Positions 1 through 7,318 of a DNA stretch of 33,806 nt are shown here, piece after piece. The position numbers and the translations under genes were made by a program. Within the stretch, counting starts at the first letter, position 1. Every line of letters starts with the position of its first letter. The notes beneath the pieces are model-generated. The model made no database searches. It saw only the letters and a program-made list of their open reading frames with translations, and was not told the origin of the DNA. This DNA is from Acidimicrobiia bacterium (GTDB taxonomy: Bacteria > Actinomycetota > Acidimicrobiia > Spongiisociales > UBA5794): contig JAUIIM010000015.1 in NCBI GenBank assembly GCA_030431785.1, forward strand, positions 1 to 33,806, in the 5' to 3' direction.

Positions 1-1
1 C

Positions 2-784
2 CGAATCGTCAAACGATTCGTTGCGTCTCCGGTCGTCACTGCGATATCTGATGTCGATGCGTCCGTGGGCAACGACATCGCCGTCGATGTGGACGCCGAC
101 GCTGTCGTCGGGGCCGTTGGGAACGCTCAGGCACTCGTGGATCTCGATGTCGATGCCGACGCCGCTGTCGACCTTTCCGCTCAAGCCCTGGGCCTGATCG
201 GGCTCGGAACTTCCGTCGTCGGCGAGGTCGATGCCCAGATCGGGTCGCTGGTCGATGTCGACCTGGAAGCGGACGTCGATGCGATGGTGAGTGCCGCCAC
301 TGATGTGGCTTCGTCGATCGGTGCCGACGTTGATCTCGACACAAGTGTCGATGTCGATCTCGCCGCTGGCACGTGGATCTCCGAGACCGTGGCGACCTGC
401 GAGACATCGACCGACGAGACGACCGTGACCGTCGTGGGCAACCGAACCACGACGACCACGACGACGTCCACGGAAACCACGACATGGGCAGTGGCCGACA
501 ACGCCGGTGTCCGCTCTGGTGGCGGCGAAGTCGGGAATGCTGGCACGGGTGGCGCTGGCGCCACGACTTCGACCACGACAGAGTCCTCGACCGACACCAC
601 GACAACCGGGTACGTGACGACGACCGAGACCGTCACCACGACCGAGACGACCACGGAGACGACCACGACCACCGGCAATGAGTCCGACGCTGGCTCCGGC
701 GGCGAAGAGAGCTCGATCGGATGCCTTCTGTGTCTCCCGACGATCGAACTCGATCTCGACATCACCCCGGGACTCGGCGGCTGA
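2..784 (+). CDS. Asp/Val-repeat, Thr-rich probable secreted protein (5' end outside window)
   Basis: I do not recognise a family. The frame is open to the left edge of the window, so the true start and any signal peptide lie upstream; an internal GTG at 65 is a poor start because the same repeat pattern continues before it. The first ~120 visible residues alternate hydrophobic residues with Asp (VDVD, DADA, VDLD types). A middle and a C-terminal block are very rich in Thr, Ser and Glu, separated by a Gly-rich stretch. The C-terminus returns to an alternating Leu/Asp pattern (ELDLDIT) after a short Cys pair (GCLLCL). Thr-rich linkers are typical of extracytoplasmic actinobacterial proteins, so a wall-associated or secreted location is likely. 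The gene converges on era and ends in a strong hairpin. Acidic repeats could bind cations, but that is speculation. Confidence 0.6.
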   Translation, partial: RIVKRFVASPVVTAISDVDASVGNDIAVDVDADAVVGAVGNAQALVDLDVDADAAVDLSAQALGLIGLGTSVVGEVDAQIGSLVDVDLEADVDAMVSAATDVASSIGADVDLDTSVDVDLAAGTWISETVATCETSTDETTVTVVGNRTTTTTTTSTETTTWAVADNAGVRSGGGEVGNAGTGGAGATTSTTTESSTDTTTTGYVTTTETVTTTETTTETTTTTGNESDAGSGGEESSIGCLLCLPTIELDLDITPGLGG

Positions 785-796
785 CGACGCCGGAAC

Positions 797-836
797 GGCC
801 GTGGCCACGAGTATTGCCCAACTCGTGGCCACGGCC
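797..836. terminator. Bidirectional hairpin terminator between the window-edge gene and era
   Basis: There is a perfect 15-bp inverted repeat, with arms at 797-811 and 822-836 and a 10-base loop. It sits between the convergent 3' ends of the Thr-rich gene (stop at 782-784) and era (stop at 860-862). There is no long T-tract on either strand, as is usual for high-G+C actinobacterial terminators. The symmetric position suggests it serves both genes. Confidence 0.75.
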
Positions 837-859
837 CCTCCTTGCAGGTACAGCGCCTG

Positions 860-1750
860 TCAGAAACCGAGCCGGTCGAGCATCTCTTCCGTCGTTTGCC
901 AATCGGGTTCGACCTTGACGTCCAGATCGAGGAAGACCTTCGTCCCGAAGAGGCGTTCGAGGTCGTACCGAGCGGAGGCACCCACTTCCCGGATCATCGA
1001 GCCACCCTTCCCGATGGCGATCCCCTTCTGCGATTCTCGTTCGACGTACGCCGTTGCATCGACCCTGGTGATCCCCTTGTCGCCGACCTCGATGCCATGA
1101 ACGACGACTGTCAACGAATGCGGGAGTTCCTGACGAAGGCGAGACAGGTACTTCTCTCGGATCAACTCGGCAGCGAGAAACTCATCGGGTTGATCCGTCA
1201 CCGCATCCGGCGGGAAGAAGAACGGCCCTGGGTCCAGGCGTGCGACGATCTCCGCCACGATGAGATCCGTGCCATCACGCTTCTGGGCCGACACCGGCGC
1301 ATACGCATCGAAGTCCCAGATCGCTGCTTCCGCCAACTGTTCACCGATCTGTGCGGGATCGGCGCGGTCGACTTTGTTGACCACCACGACCGTGGTGGTC
1401 CCGGATTCGAGCAGGCGTTCTGCGATCAACCGATCCCCTGGGCCGATCGGCTGGGTTGCGTCGAGGACGAAGAGGGCGCCGTCGCTGTCCCCGAGGGTCG
1501 CATAGACCAATGAATTGAGCCGTTCACCGAGCGCGGTACGCGGCTTGTGGATACCAGGGGTGTCCACGAACACGATCTGGGATGGAGGATCATCGACGGT
1601 CAGCACACCCCGGATCGAGTTGCGTGTCGTCTGGGGGCGTGCGGACGTGATGGCAACCTTCGTACCGACGAGTGCGTTCACGAGAGTCGACTTTCCGACG
1701 TTCGGACGCCCGACGACGGAGATGAATCCGGACGAGGTGGTATCGGTCAA
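860..1750 (-). CDS. era: GTPase Era, 16S rRNA-binding ribosome maturation factor
   Basis: Era is a GTPase that binds the 3' end of 16S rRNA and assists 30S subunit maturation. With the start chosen here it has 296 residues, the normal family size. The G1 motif GRPNVGKS is at residues 14-21, G3 DTPG at 63-66 and G4 NKVD at 125-128. A C-terminal KH domain carries the IGKGG loop typical of the RNA-binding site. The frame is open about 48 codons further upstream, but that sequence is the tail of the preceding gene in another frame. The best start is TTG at 1748-1750, which overlaps the corC stop as TTGA and gives an N-terminus beginning TDTTSSGF just before the G domain. It is the last gene of the phoH-pgpH-ybeY-corC-era run and is probably translated by coupling. 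Confidence 0.95.
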   Translation of the reverse strand: MTDTTSSGFISVVGRPNVGKSTLVNALVGTKVAITSARPQTTRNSIRGVLTVDDPPSQIVFVDTPGIHKPRTALGERLNSLVYATLGDSDGALFVLDATQPIGPGDRLIAERLLESGTTTVVVVNKVDRADPAQIGEQLAEAAIWDFDAYAPVSAQKRDGTDLIVAEIVARLDPGPFFFPPDAVTDQPDEFLAAELIREKYLSRLRQELPHSLTVVVHGIEVGDKGITRVDATAYVERESQKGIAIGKGGSMIREVGASARYDLERLFGTKVFLDLDVKVEPDWQTTEEMLDRLGF

Positions 1751-2931
1751 GCCGTACGCCCGACCCGGACCTTGGCGACGCGACGACCCTGCACCGACGT
1801 CGCCGTGAACCTGATGCCCTCGTGATCGAACGACTCCCCTTCTTCCGGCACTCGGCCAGCCAGTTCGAGGATGAGGCCGCCGACGGTGTCCCACTCATCC
1901 GCTGGCAGATCGATCCCGATCAACTCGGCAAGGTCGTCCACGTCAAGTCGGGCGTCGACGAGGTACGCCCCGTCCACGACGGTCACGAGCGGCTCCTCCT
2001 CGTCGAACTCATCGGCGATCTCGCCGACGATCTCCTCGACCAGATCTTCGATTGTGACGATCCCGGCGGTCCCGCCGAACTCGTCGATGACGATCGCCAT
2101 GTGCTGTTGGTTCTTTTGCATCTCGCGAAGGAGTTCGAGAATGGGCTTCGTCTCAGGGACGAAGTAGGGGGGTCGGCACACGCCGCTCGCCGGTCCAGGG
2201 TCGGCTTCCTGGTCGAACAGTTGGAGCAGATCCCGCGAGTACAGCACCCCGATGACATTGTCCACGCTCTCCCCCGTCACCGGAATCCGCGAGCGACCCG
2301 ACTCGAGTACCAGATCGACGGCGTCGTCGGTCGAGGCAGCGCCAGCGATCGTGATCATGTCGGTGCGCGGCACCATGACCTCGCGCACGATCGTGTCCGT
2401 GAACTCGAGCACCGATCTGATGAGCTGACGCTCTTCCTCATCACTCGGGTCGTGCTCCTCGACGATCTCATCGTGCTCATCAAGGTCCGAGATGAGGTCT
2501 CCGGCCATGAAGCCGAATCGAGCCGCGAGCGTGAGTGGAGTTGCAAGCCGATAGGCAAGACTCCCCGGGCGGCTTCGGCCGATCCTGCGCGGGATGATGT
2601 CGACGATCATCAGGAGCACGACAGCCATCCCTACGAGTGCGAGGGCAAGCGTGATGCCTTCGAGTGAGTCCGTGATGGCCCACGTGAGCGGGACGACGGC
2701 CAACACGATGAGGAATGTGACTGCGGTACCGAGGGCTGGTTGGAGCCGGTTCCGCTCCTCGAGGAGCGCGGCCACCGCCTCGGCACCCATGACGCCGTCG
2801 CTGACGTCATGGAGGGCATCGGCACGTGCCGTCCGGACAAGGCTCGCACCCCCTGCCCTGATCGTTGCGGCGACGAGTACGAGCGTGAGCGAAACGATGA
2901 GCCCGGCGAGAAGCCCGATCTGATCCGTCAT
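1747..2931 (-). CDS. CorC/HlyC-family membrane protein with DUF21 and CBS domains
   Basis: This belongs to the hemolysin-C/CorC family (CNNM-type DUF21 domain, paired CBS domains and a CorC_HlyC C-terminal domain), implicated in Mg2+/Co2+ homeostasis; the historical name 'hemolysin' is misleading. The first ~140 residues contain hydrophobic membrane segments. Two CBS motifs follow, including the characteristic stretch around [26 protein letters not shown]. The C-terminal domain ends with a typical [17 protein letters not shown] region. The ATG at 2929-2931 overlaps the ybeY stop as ATGA and gives 394 residues; an upstream in-frame start would only add translated ybeY sequence. The downstream junction with era also overlaps. 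The position between ybeY and era is conserved in many actinobacteria, so the protein is probably a housekeeping membrane component. The transported ion cannot be read from the sequence. Confidence 0.9.
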   Translation of the reverse strand: MTDQIGLLAGLIVSLTLVLVAATIRAGGASLVRTARADALHDVSDGVMGAEAVAALLEERNRLQPALGTAVTFLIVLAVVPLTWAITDSLEGITLALALVGMAVVLLMIVDIIPRRIGRSRPGSLAYRLATPLTLAARFGFMAGDLISDLDEHDEIVEEHDPSDEEERQLIRSVLEFTDTIVREVMVPRTDMITIAGAASTDDAVDLVLESGRSRIPVTGESVDNVIGVLYSRDLLQLFDQEADPGPASGVCRPPYFVPETKPILELLREMQKNQQHMAIVIDEFGGTAGIVTIEDLVEEIVGEIADEFDEEEPLVTVVDGAYLVDARLDVDDLAELIGIDLPADEWDTVGGLILELAGRVPEEGESFDHEGIRFTATSVQGRRVAKVRVGRTA

Positions 2932-3398
2932 CGACGCTCCAGACCGACGGTGGCGAGATACTGCCCTTCGCGTGCCTCCATCGCTGTTGCTTCTTCGTCG
3001 GTCATGTGATCCCACCCGAGCAGGTGGAGGATCCCGTGGACGATCATCAGGTGGAGCTCGCTCTCGAACGACACCTGGTACTCGGCTGCATGTGTTCTGA
3101 CAACATCGGTAGCTATGAATATATCGCCCAAATGGACCGGGGGGCCACCCGGGCTGCGTCTGGGGGGCTGACCCGGCACGGCGTCCTCGATCGGGAACGA
3201 CAGGACATCCGTCGGACCCTGCTTCCCCATGTGCTCCTGGTTCAAGTCTGCGATGGCCGCAGGGGCGACGAAGGAGATCGCCACCGAGCTGTCATCGTCG
3301 AGCCCTTCCCCTTCCAGCACGGACGTCGCAAACGAGGCGATCGCAGCGGAGTCGATCGGAACTGTGTCGTCTGCGGACACGGACACGGACACGTTCAT
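2928..3398 (-). CDS. ybeY: Endoribonuclease YbeY, rRNA maturation factor
   Basis: YbeY is a single-domain zinc-dependent endoribonuclease involved in 16S rRNA 3'-end maturation and ribosome quality control. The protein is 156 residues long, and its signature is the three-histidine zinc motif H121-GIL-H125-LLGWD-H131. A conserved TDVLSFP stretch lies at about residues 63-69. A short Pro/Gly-rich insertion at about 75-88 departs from the compact family core. Its ATG overlaps the pgpH stop as ATGA, and its own stop overlaps the corC start the same way, so expression is probably coupled across the operon. Two 16S-maturation proteins (YbeY and Era) in one operon is a conserved arrangement. Identification is secure. 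Confidence 0.95.
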   Translation of the reverse strand: MNVSVSVSADDTVPIDSAAIASFATSVLEGEGLDDDSSVAISFVAPAAIADLNQEHMGKQGPTDVLSFPIEDAVPGQPPRRSPGGPPVHLGDIFIATDVVRTHAAEYQVSFESELHLMIVHGILHLLGWDHMTDEEATAMEAREGQYLATVGLERR

Positions 3399-5671
3399 CC
3401 GGCCGGAGTCCCCTTCGGTTCCGGGAAGTCGGGGTACTCGACTCTGGCGTGGTAGTAGGCGGAGAGAGCGGAGACGATCTCGGCCTTGATCGTGGTCAAC
3501 TCACCGAACGTCAGCGAGCACTCCTCGAACTGACCATCCTCGAGCTTCTCAGACACGATCGCGTCGACGAGTTTCCGCAAGCCCTCGACGGTCGGTTGCT
3601 CCGATTGCGCATACGCGCGGGTCGCCGCTTCGCACGCATCTGAGATCATGACGATCGCCATCTCACGCCCGGTCGGCTTCTCTCCAGAGTGCCGGAAGTC
3701 GTCGGGGTTGACATCTTCCGATTCCGAAAGAGCTTCGTGATAGAAGTACCGGATCAGGCTCGTTCCATGATGCATCCGGATGCCGTTGGCAACGTCTTCG
3801 GGGATGCGGTACTGATTGGCAAGATCGAGTCCGTCGGTCACATGTTGACGGATGATCGCAACCGACTCCTCGGGAGAGAGCTCGTCATGCGGGTTGTAGC
3901 CCAGCTGGTTCTCGACGAAGTACTGCGGGTTCTCCGTCTTTCCGAGGTCGTGGTACCAGGCTGCTGCCTGGGCGAGCAGCGGATCCGCATTGATCGCCCG
4001 TGCCGCCTTGCCGGCCAGAGAACCGACGAGCATCGAGTGGTTGAACGTGCCTGGTGCCTTCTCCTCCAAGACTTGCAGCGCCGGGTGGTTGCGATCGAGC
4101 AAGTCGAGCAGCGACATCGTCGTGGTGACACCGAACGCCGTTTCGAGGAATGAGACAAGCCCTTGGCCGAGGAATCCACCGATGATCGCTCCACCGAGCG
4201 CCCACAAGAACGCCTCCCCCGCGTCGCGCGCCGTCGCTCCACTGGTGAAGAGCAACTCGGCGGCCAGAGCGACCGGAGCAGCAGCAGCGGCGGACCCGAT
4301 GACGGACAACCGGAGCTGACTTCTCGTCGATACCGCTGAGACGAACGCAACAGGGATCGCTGCTGCGACCCCGGCGTACACGGTGAACGCGAGGTCCCCC
4401 GTCGAGACCGCGGTGAAACCCGCCATGGGGATCGACAGGAGCAGTGCCGTGCGCTGGTCGAAGAGGATCGCAACCATCACACCGACGGCCACCGCCGGCA
4501 TGACATATCCGATTGCGTGATTGTCTCCGCTCGTCACCAGGTCGGGGACCCGTGAGACGATCGCGGTGAGGATCACGATCACGGACAGCAGTGCAAGCTC
4601 CCGTGGTCGGTCGAAGTGCTTCGGAGCGATGCGCCACAACAGGAATGCCGACAGCAGGACACTGATGACACCGAAGAGCGCCATTGCCCACGGTGAGACA
4701 CCGGGTTGGACGACCGGGTCATAGAGGCCGAGCTCGTCGATCGCCGAGACCTGGACGCTGGTGAGGATGTCGCCTTCCTGGGCGATCACGTCACCGAAGG
4801 AATACGTCGTCGTCTGGACCGGTACGGCGTCGCGTGCAGCCTGACGATCCCGCTCCCACTGTCCGTCATCGATCGACTCGTTGACCTGGAGACGACGAGC
4901 GACCAGGGCGGCGAGCGCATCGTGCGTCACCTCGATGTCCTCTTCGGGGATTCCGACGATCAGGAGCGTGGGCCGATTTGCTTCATTGAGGTACGAATTC
5001 TGGATCGCATCGATGTCGTTCGTCCTGATCCCGTTCGACAGCTCCTCCTCGGCCCATCCGAGTGCGGTCTGTTGCATTTCGGGGAACACGGAGGCGTCGC
5101 CTTCGGCGACACGGTCGAGGTCCTTGTCCTGGAGTTCGACGAACTGAGTGATGGTCTCGCGAGTCAAGAACGCATAGTCCGCCATCAGGTTGTCGACCTG
5201 GTCTTCGAGGTCACGACGTGGCAGCGTGGTGGTGGTGGTCTCCGGGGGCACCGTCGTCGTCGATGAGGTCGACGTCGTCGTCTCCTCCGTCGCTTCCGTG
5301 GTCGTGGGTGCCGGCTCCGTGGTGGTCGTCGTCGGCGGGGACGGGAGGAATGCCTCGTCCGCGAGGTCGGAGAAGAAGACGGTGATGCCGTTCAGGACGT
5401 CCTGCGAGGTGGTCTGGTTGATCACGTACGGTGCGGGAACGTTGTTCGCGGCCAGTTCCCGCTCGTCTTCGGTCTTGACGGGATCGGGGATGGGAGACGT
5501 CGTGGCATTGGCCACGAAACGTTCAGGCGATGGCTCCCCGACTGCGATCTCCGGCGGTACGGCGTTCTGTTGGTCGTACCCGACGGTCAGGATGCCGGCG
5601 GTCAACAGCAGGGTGAGCACGAGCAGCCCGACGCTCACCAGCGTCCGATTCTTCTCGATGAACTCGTTCAT
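3395..5671 (-). CDS. pgpH: PgpH-like 7TM HD-domain phosphodiesterase (probable c-di-AMP hydrolase)
   Basis: This is a membrane phosphohydrolase of the 7TMR-HDED/HD family, whose characterised members (PgpH in Listeria) hydrolyse cyclic di-AMP. One N-terminal membrane segment (about residues 12-32) leads into an extracytoplasmic domain, then a multi-pass membrane block (about 325-500). A cytoplasmic HD domain follows, starting near residue 545, with HD at 574-575, HHG at about 634-636 and a D-A-C-E-A motif further on. Residues ~112-150 of the extracytoplasmic part are a Thr/Pro/Ser-rich insertion. The length is 758 residues. The ATG at 5669-5671 overlaps the phoH stop (ATGA) and the stop overlaps ybeY. 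The phoH-pgpH-ybeY-era order is conserved in Gram-positive bacteria. The substrate is inferred from the family. Confidence 0.9.
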   Translation of the reverse strand: MNEFIEKNRTLVSVGLLVLTLLLTAGILTVGYDQQNAVPPEIAVGEPSPERFVANATTSPIPDPVKTEDERELAANNVPAPYVINQTTSQDVLNGITVFFSDLADEAFLPSPPTTTTTEPAPTTTEATEETTTSTSSTTTVPPETTTTTLPRRDLEDQVDNLMADYAFLTRETITQFVELQDKDLDRVAEGDASVFPEMQQTALGWAEEELSNGIRTNDIDAIQNSYLNEANRPTLLIVGIPEEDIEVTHDALAALVARRLQVNESIDDGQWERDRQAARDAVPVQTTTYSFGDVIAQEGDILTSVQVSAIDELGLYDPVVQPGVSPWAMALFGVISVLLSAFLLWRIAPKHFDRPRELALLSVIVILTAIVSRVPDLVTSGDNHAIGYVMPAVAVGVMVAILFDQRTALLLSIPMAGFTAVSTGDLAFTVYAGVAAAIPVAFVSAVSTRSQLRLSVIGSAAAAAPVALAAELLFTSGATARDAGEAFLWALGGAIIGGFLGQGLVSFLETAFGVTTTMSLLDLLDRNHPALQVLEEKAPGTFNHSMLVGSLAGKAARAINADPLLAQAAAWYHDLGKTENPQYFVENQLGYNPHDELSPEESVAIIRQHVTDGLDLANQYRIPEDVANGIRMHHGTSLIRYFYHEALSESEDVNPDDFRHSGEKPTGREMAIVMISDACEAATRAYAQSEQPTVEGLRKLVDAIVSEKLEDGQFEECSLTFGELTTIKAEIVSALSAYYHARVEYPDFPEPKGTPAG

Positions 5672-6648
5672 GATGATCGTCCGAGTTCAGCTTCGTAGGC
5701 GGCGTAGGCATCCACGATCGCTGCCACGATGCGGTGGCGGACGACGTCGTCTCCGGTGAGTTCGACAAATCCGACACCATCGACGCGTCGCAAGACCCTG
5801 CGGACGACGCTCAACCCGGAGGGTCGTCCGTTCGGGAGATCCATCTGGGTCACGTCGCCGGTCACGATCATCTTTGAATTGAAGCCGAGGCGGGTCAGGA
5901 ACATCTTCATCTGTTCCGGGGTGGTGTTCTGCGCTTCGTCGAGGACGACGAACGCATCGTTGAGCGTGCGACCGCGCATGTACGCAAGTGGGGCGATTTC
6001 GATCGTCCCCTGGTCCATCAGACGCGAAGTCTCCTCCGGCCCGAGCATCTCGTACAACGCGTCATACAGAGGTCGGAGATACGGATCGACCTTCGCCGCC
6101 AGGTCGCCCGGTAGGAATCCGAGTCGTTCACCGGCCTCGACGGCCGGACGGGAGAGGATGATGCGTCGTACCGAGCCGCTGACGAGGGCTTCGACGGCAC
6201 ATGCCATGGCGAGGTAGGTCTTGCCGGTACCCGCCGGGCCGACGCCGAACACCATCGTGTTCTGGCGGATGGAGTCGACGTAGTGCTTCTGACCGAGCGT
6301 CTTGGCCCGCACGACGCGCCCACGTCCGACGGCGATGGTATCGGTGAAGACATCCGACGGTTTCGGGACCTCGGATTGCACCATGTCGATCACCCGCTGA
6401 ACGCGGTCAGCATCGAGCGATTGGCCCTCCTGGACGAGGACGAGGAGTTCGGTGATGACGGTGTGCGCCTGTCCGGATTCGCGGTCATCCCCTGCGATTT
6501 CGATCTCGTTTCCGCGCGCGACAAGACGCGCCTTCGGGAAGGCGTCTTGGACACGCTTGAAGTGCACGTCCCGATTGCCCAACAGCTCGATCATGAGATG
6601 GTTGGACGGAACGCGTACCCGAGCGTCGGTATCCGGTGGATAGGTCAA
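5668..6648 (-). CDS. phoH: PhoH-family ATPase
   Basis: PhoH-like proteins are cytoplasmic P-loop ATPases with RNA-helicase-like features and an uncertain cellular role; linkage with ybeY suggests a part in RNA metabolism. The Walker A motif GPAGTGKT is at residues 137-144 and Walker B VVLDEAQ at 234-240, with the family motifs LSRPAVEAGE and TGDVTQMDLP also present. The N-terminal ~110 residues form the smaller conserved domain found in PhoH1-type proteins. I chose TTG at 6646-6648 (326 residues) because the VRVPSNHLMIELLG segment aligns with the mycobacterial N-terminus as I recall it. A CAGGAG at 6663-6668 is 14 bases away, which is long, so an internal ATG start remains possible. A -10-like TATACT lies on the minus strand at 6700-6705. 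It heads the overlapping phoH-to-era run. Confidence 0.92.
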   Translation of the reverse strand: MTYPPDTDARVRVPSNHLMIELLGNRDVHFKRVQDAFPKARLVARGNEIEIAGDDRESGQAHTVITELLVLVQEGQSLDADRVQRVIDMVQSEVPKPSDVFTDTIAVGRGRVVRAKTLGQKHYVDSIRQNTMVFGVGPAGTGKTYLAMACAVEALVSGSVRRIILSRPAVEAGERLGFLPGDLAAKVDPYLRPLYDALYEMLGPEETSRLMDQGTIEIAPLAYMRGRTLNDAFVVLDEAQNTTPEQMKMFLTRLGFNSKMIVTGDVTQMDLPNGRPSGLSVVRRVLRRVDGVGFVELTGDDVVRHRIVAAIVDAYAAYEAELGRSS

Positions 6649-6699
6649 GCCTGGAATCCAATCTCCTGGCAGAAACGGAACGCGTGGCGGCGTCCGGAA

Positions 6700-6705
6700 A
6701 GTATA
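6700..6705 (-). promoter_or_regulatory. Candidate -10 element (TATACT) for the phoH-era operon
   Basis: Read on the minus strand, TATACT is followed by a ~50-base leader before the phoH TTG, with a CAGGAG Shine-Dalgarno-like site in between (6663-6668). Upstream there is only a weak -35 (TTCGGT-like at about 16-17 bases spacing). The position between bldD and phoH suggests the phoH-era run has its own promoter. Confidence 0.45.
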
Positions 6706-6741
6706 GGGACGGAGTCCCAGAACCGAAGGAGAATGGCGTGC

Positions 6742-6760
6742 CGCGGCGGTTTCAGCCGCG
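6742..6760 (-). terminator. Weak hairpin at the bldD stop codon
   Basis: A 6-bp GC-only inverted repeat (arms 6742-6747 and 6755-6760, 7-base loop) straddles the bldD stop codon. It has no T-tract. It could separate bldD from the phoH operon, but a short GC stem like this can arise by chance. Confidence 0.3.
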
Positions 6761-7201
6761 TACGAGCGATGCCACCAGTTCTTGGTCGGATACGTCGAGC
6801 AGCATGGCGAGCATGGCGACGTCGGATCCCCGGATCGTGAGGACCTTGCCGTTGAAGTCCTGCCGTTGGATCTGGATCTTCGACAGGAAGCGATCGACGA
6901 CAGCGCCGATGGCGGGATCGAGTGACTCGATCTTCCCGAGATCGATGGTCACGCCGTCGCCCGACGGGGATGGAATCGATGTGTTGCCGAGCTCAGGAAG
7001 GAGCTGGTCGGTCGGGACCTCGTAGCACTCCGCAAGTCGGTGGAGCCGGGACACGGACACGCTCCGCTCGCCTCGTTCATATGCGCCGAGCACCGCAGCC
7101 TTGAACTCACCGTCAGTCGCACGTTGGACATCCTGAAGCGACATCGAACGTTGGATGCGAATAGCACGAAGCCGTTCGCCGACGAGTCGGTTGTAATCCA
7201 C
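6752..7201 (-). CDS. bldD: BldD-family XRE transcriptional regulator with c-di-GMP-binding signature
   Basis: This is a close structural match to Streptomyces BldD, the c-di-GMP-dependent repressor of development. An N-terminal helix-turn-helix (residues ~5-68; LRAIRIQRSMSLQDV and AAVLGAYERGERSVSV) is joined by a short linker to a C-terminal domain. That domain carries R113-x-D115, eight residues, then R124-x-x-D127, the exact RxD-X8-RxxD ligand-binding signature of BldD. I chose GTG at 7199-7201 (149 residues) because AAAGGAAGG lies just upstream and the N-terminus then matches BldD. The frame is open to a GTG at 7240, but those codons overlap a palindrome and the likely promoter. The gene stands alone between dnaJ and phoH. 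The activity is inferred from the motif. Confidence 0.88.
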   Translation of the reverse strand: MDYNRLVGERLRAIRIQRSMSLQDVQRATDGEFKAAVLGAYERGERSVSVSRLHRLAECYEVPTDQLLPELGNTSIPSPSGDGVTIDLGKIESLDPAIGAVVDRFLSKIQIQRQDFNGKVLTIRGSDVAMLAMLLDVSDQELVASLVRG

Positions 7202-7232
7202 GATGCCTTCCTTTGCCACCGAGAGCGTAGCC

Positions 7233-7250
7233 ATGACCACTCTCGGTCAT
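7233..7250. promoter_or_regulatory. 18-bp palindrome, candidate operator in the bldD promoter
   Basis: ATGACC-N6-GGTCAT is a perfect inverted repeat. On the minus strand a TAnnnT -10 candidate (TAGTCT, 7255-7260) lies just upstream, so the palindrome would cover the transcription start of bldD. A second overlapping inverted repeat has 8-bp arms at 7218-7225 and 7240-7247. The half-sites TGAC/GTCA agree with the outer bases of the BldD box (TnAC...GTnA), but the gap between them is 3 bases longer than in the Streptomyces consensus. Autorepression is plausible but not shown. Confidence 0.5.
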
Positions 7251-7318
7251 CCGAAGACTAGCGAGCTTCCGCATCCCCCGCCACCCCGTGAAGGGATGAA
7301 GGGACAGGCGCTGCGGGG

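Noticed and set aside
36..981. Minus-strand open frames opposite the Thr-rich gene (Arg/His-rich and Val-rich translations)
   Set aside because: Their low-complexity composition is simply the complement of the Asp/Val/Thr codon repeats, and the bidirectional hairpin lies inside one of them.
7265..7318. Possible terminator after dnaJ
   Set aside because: Only a 5-bp stem (CGCTG/CAGCG) and other imperfect GC pairings can be drawn, not enough to call a terminator.
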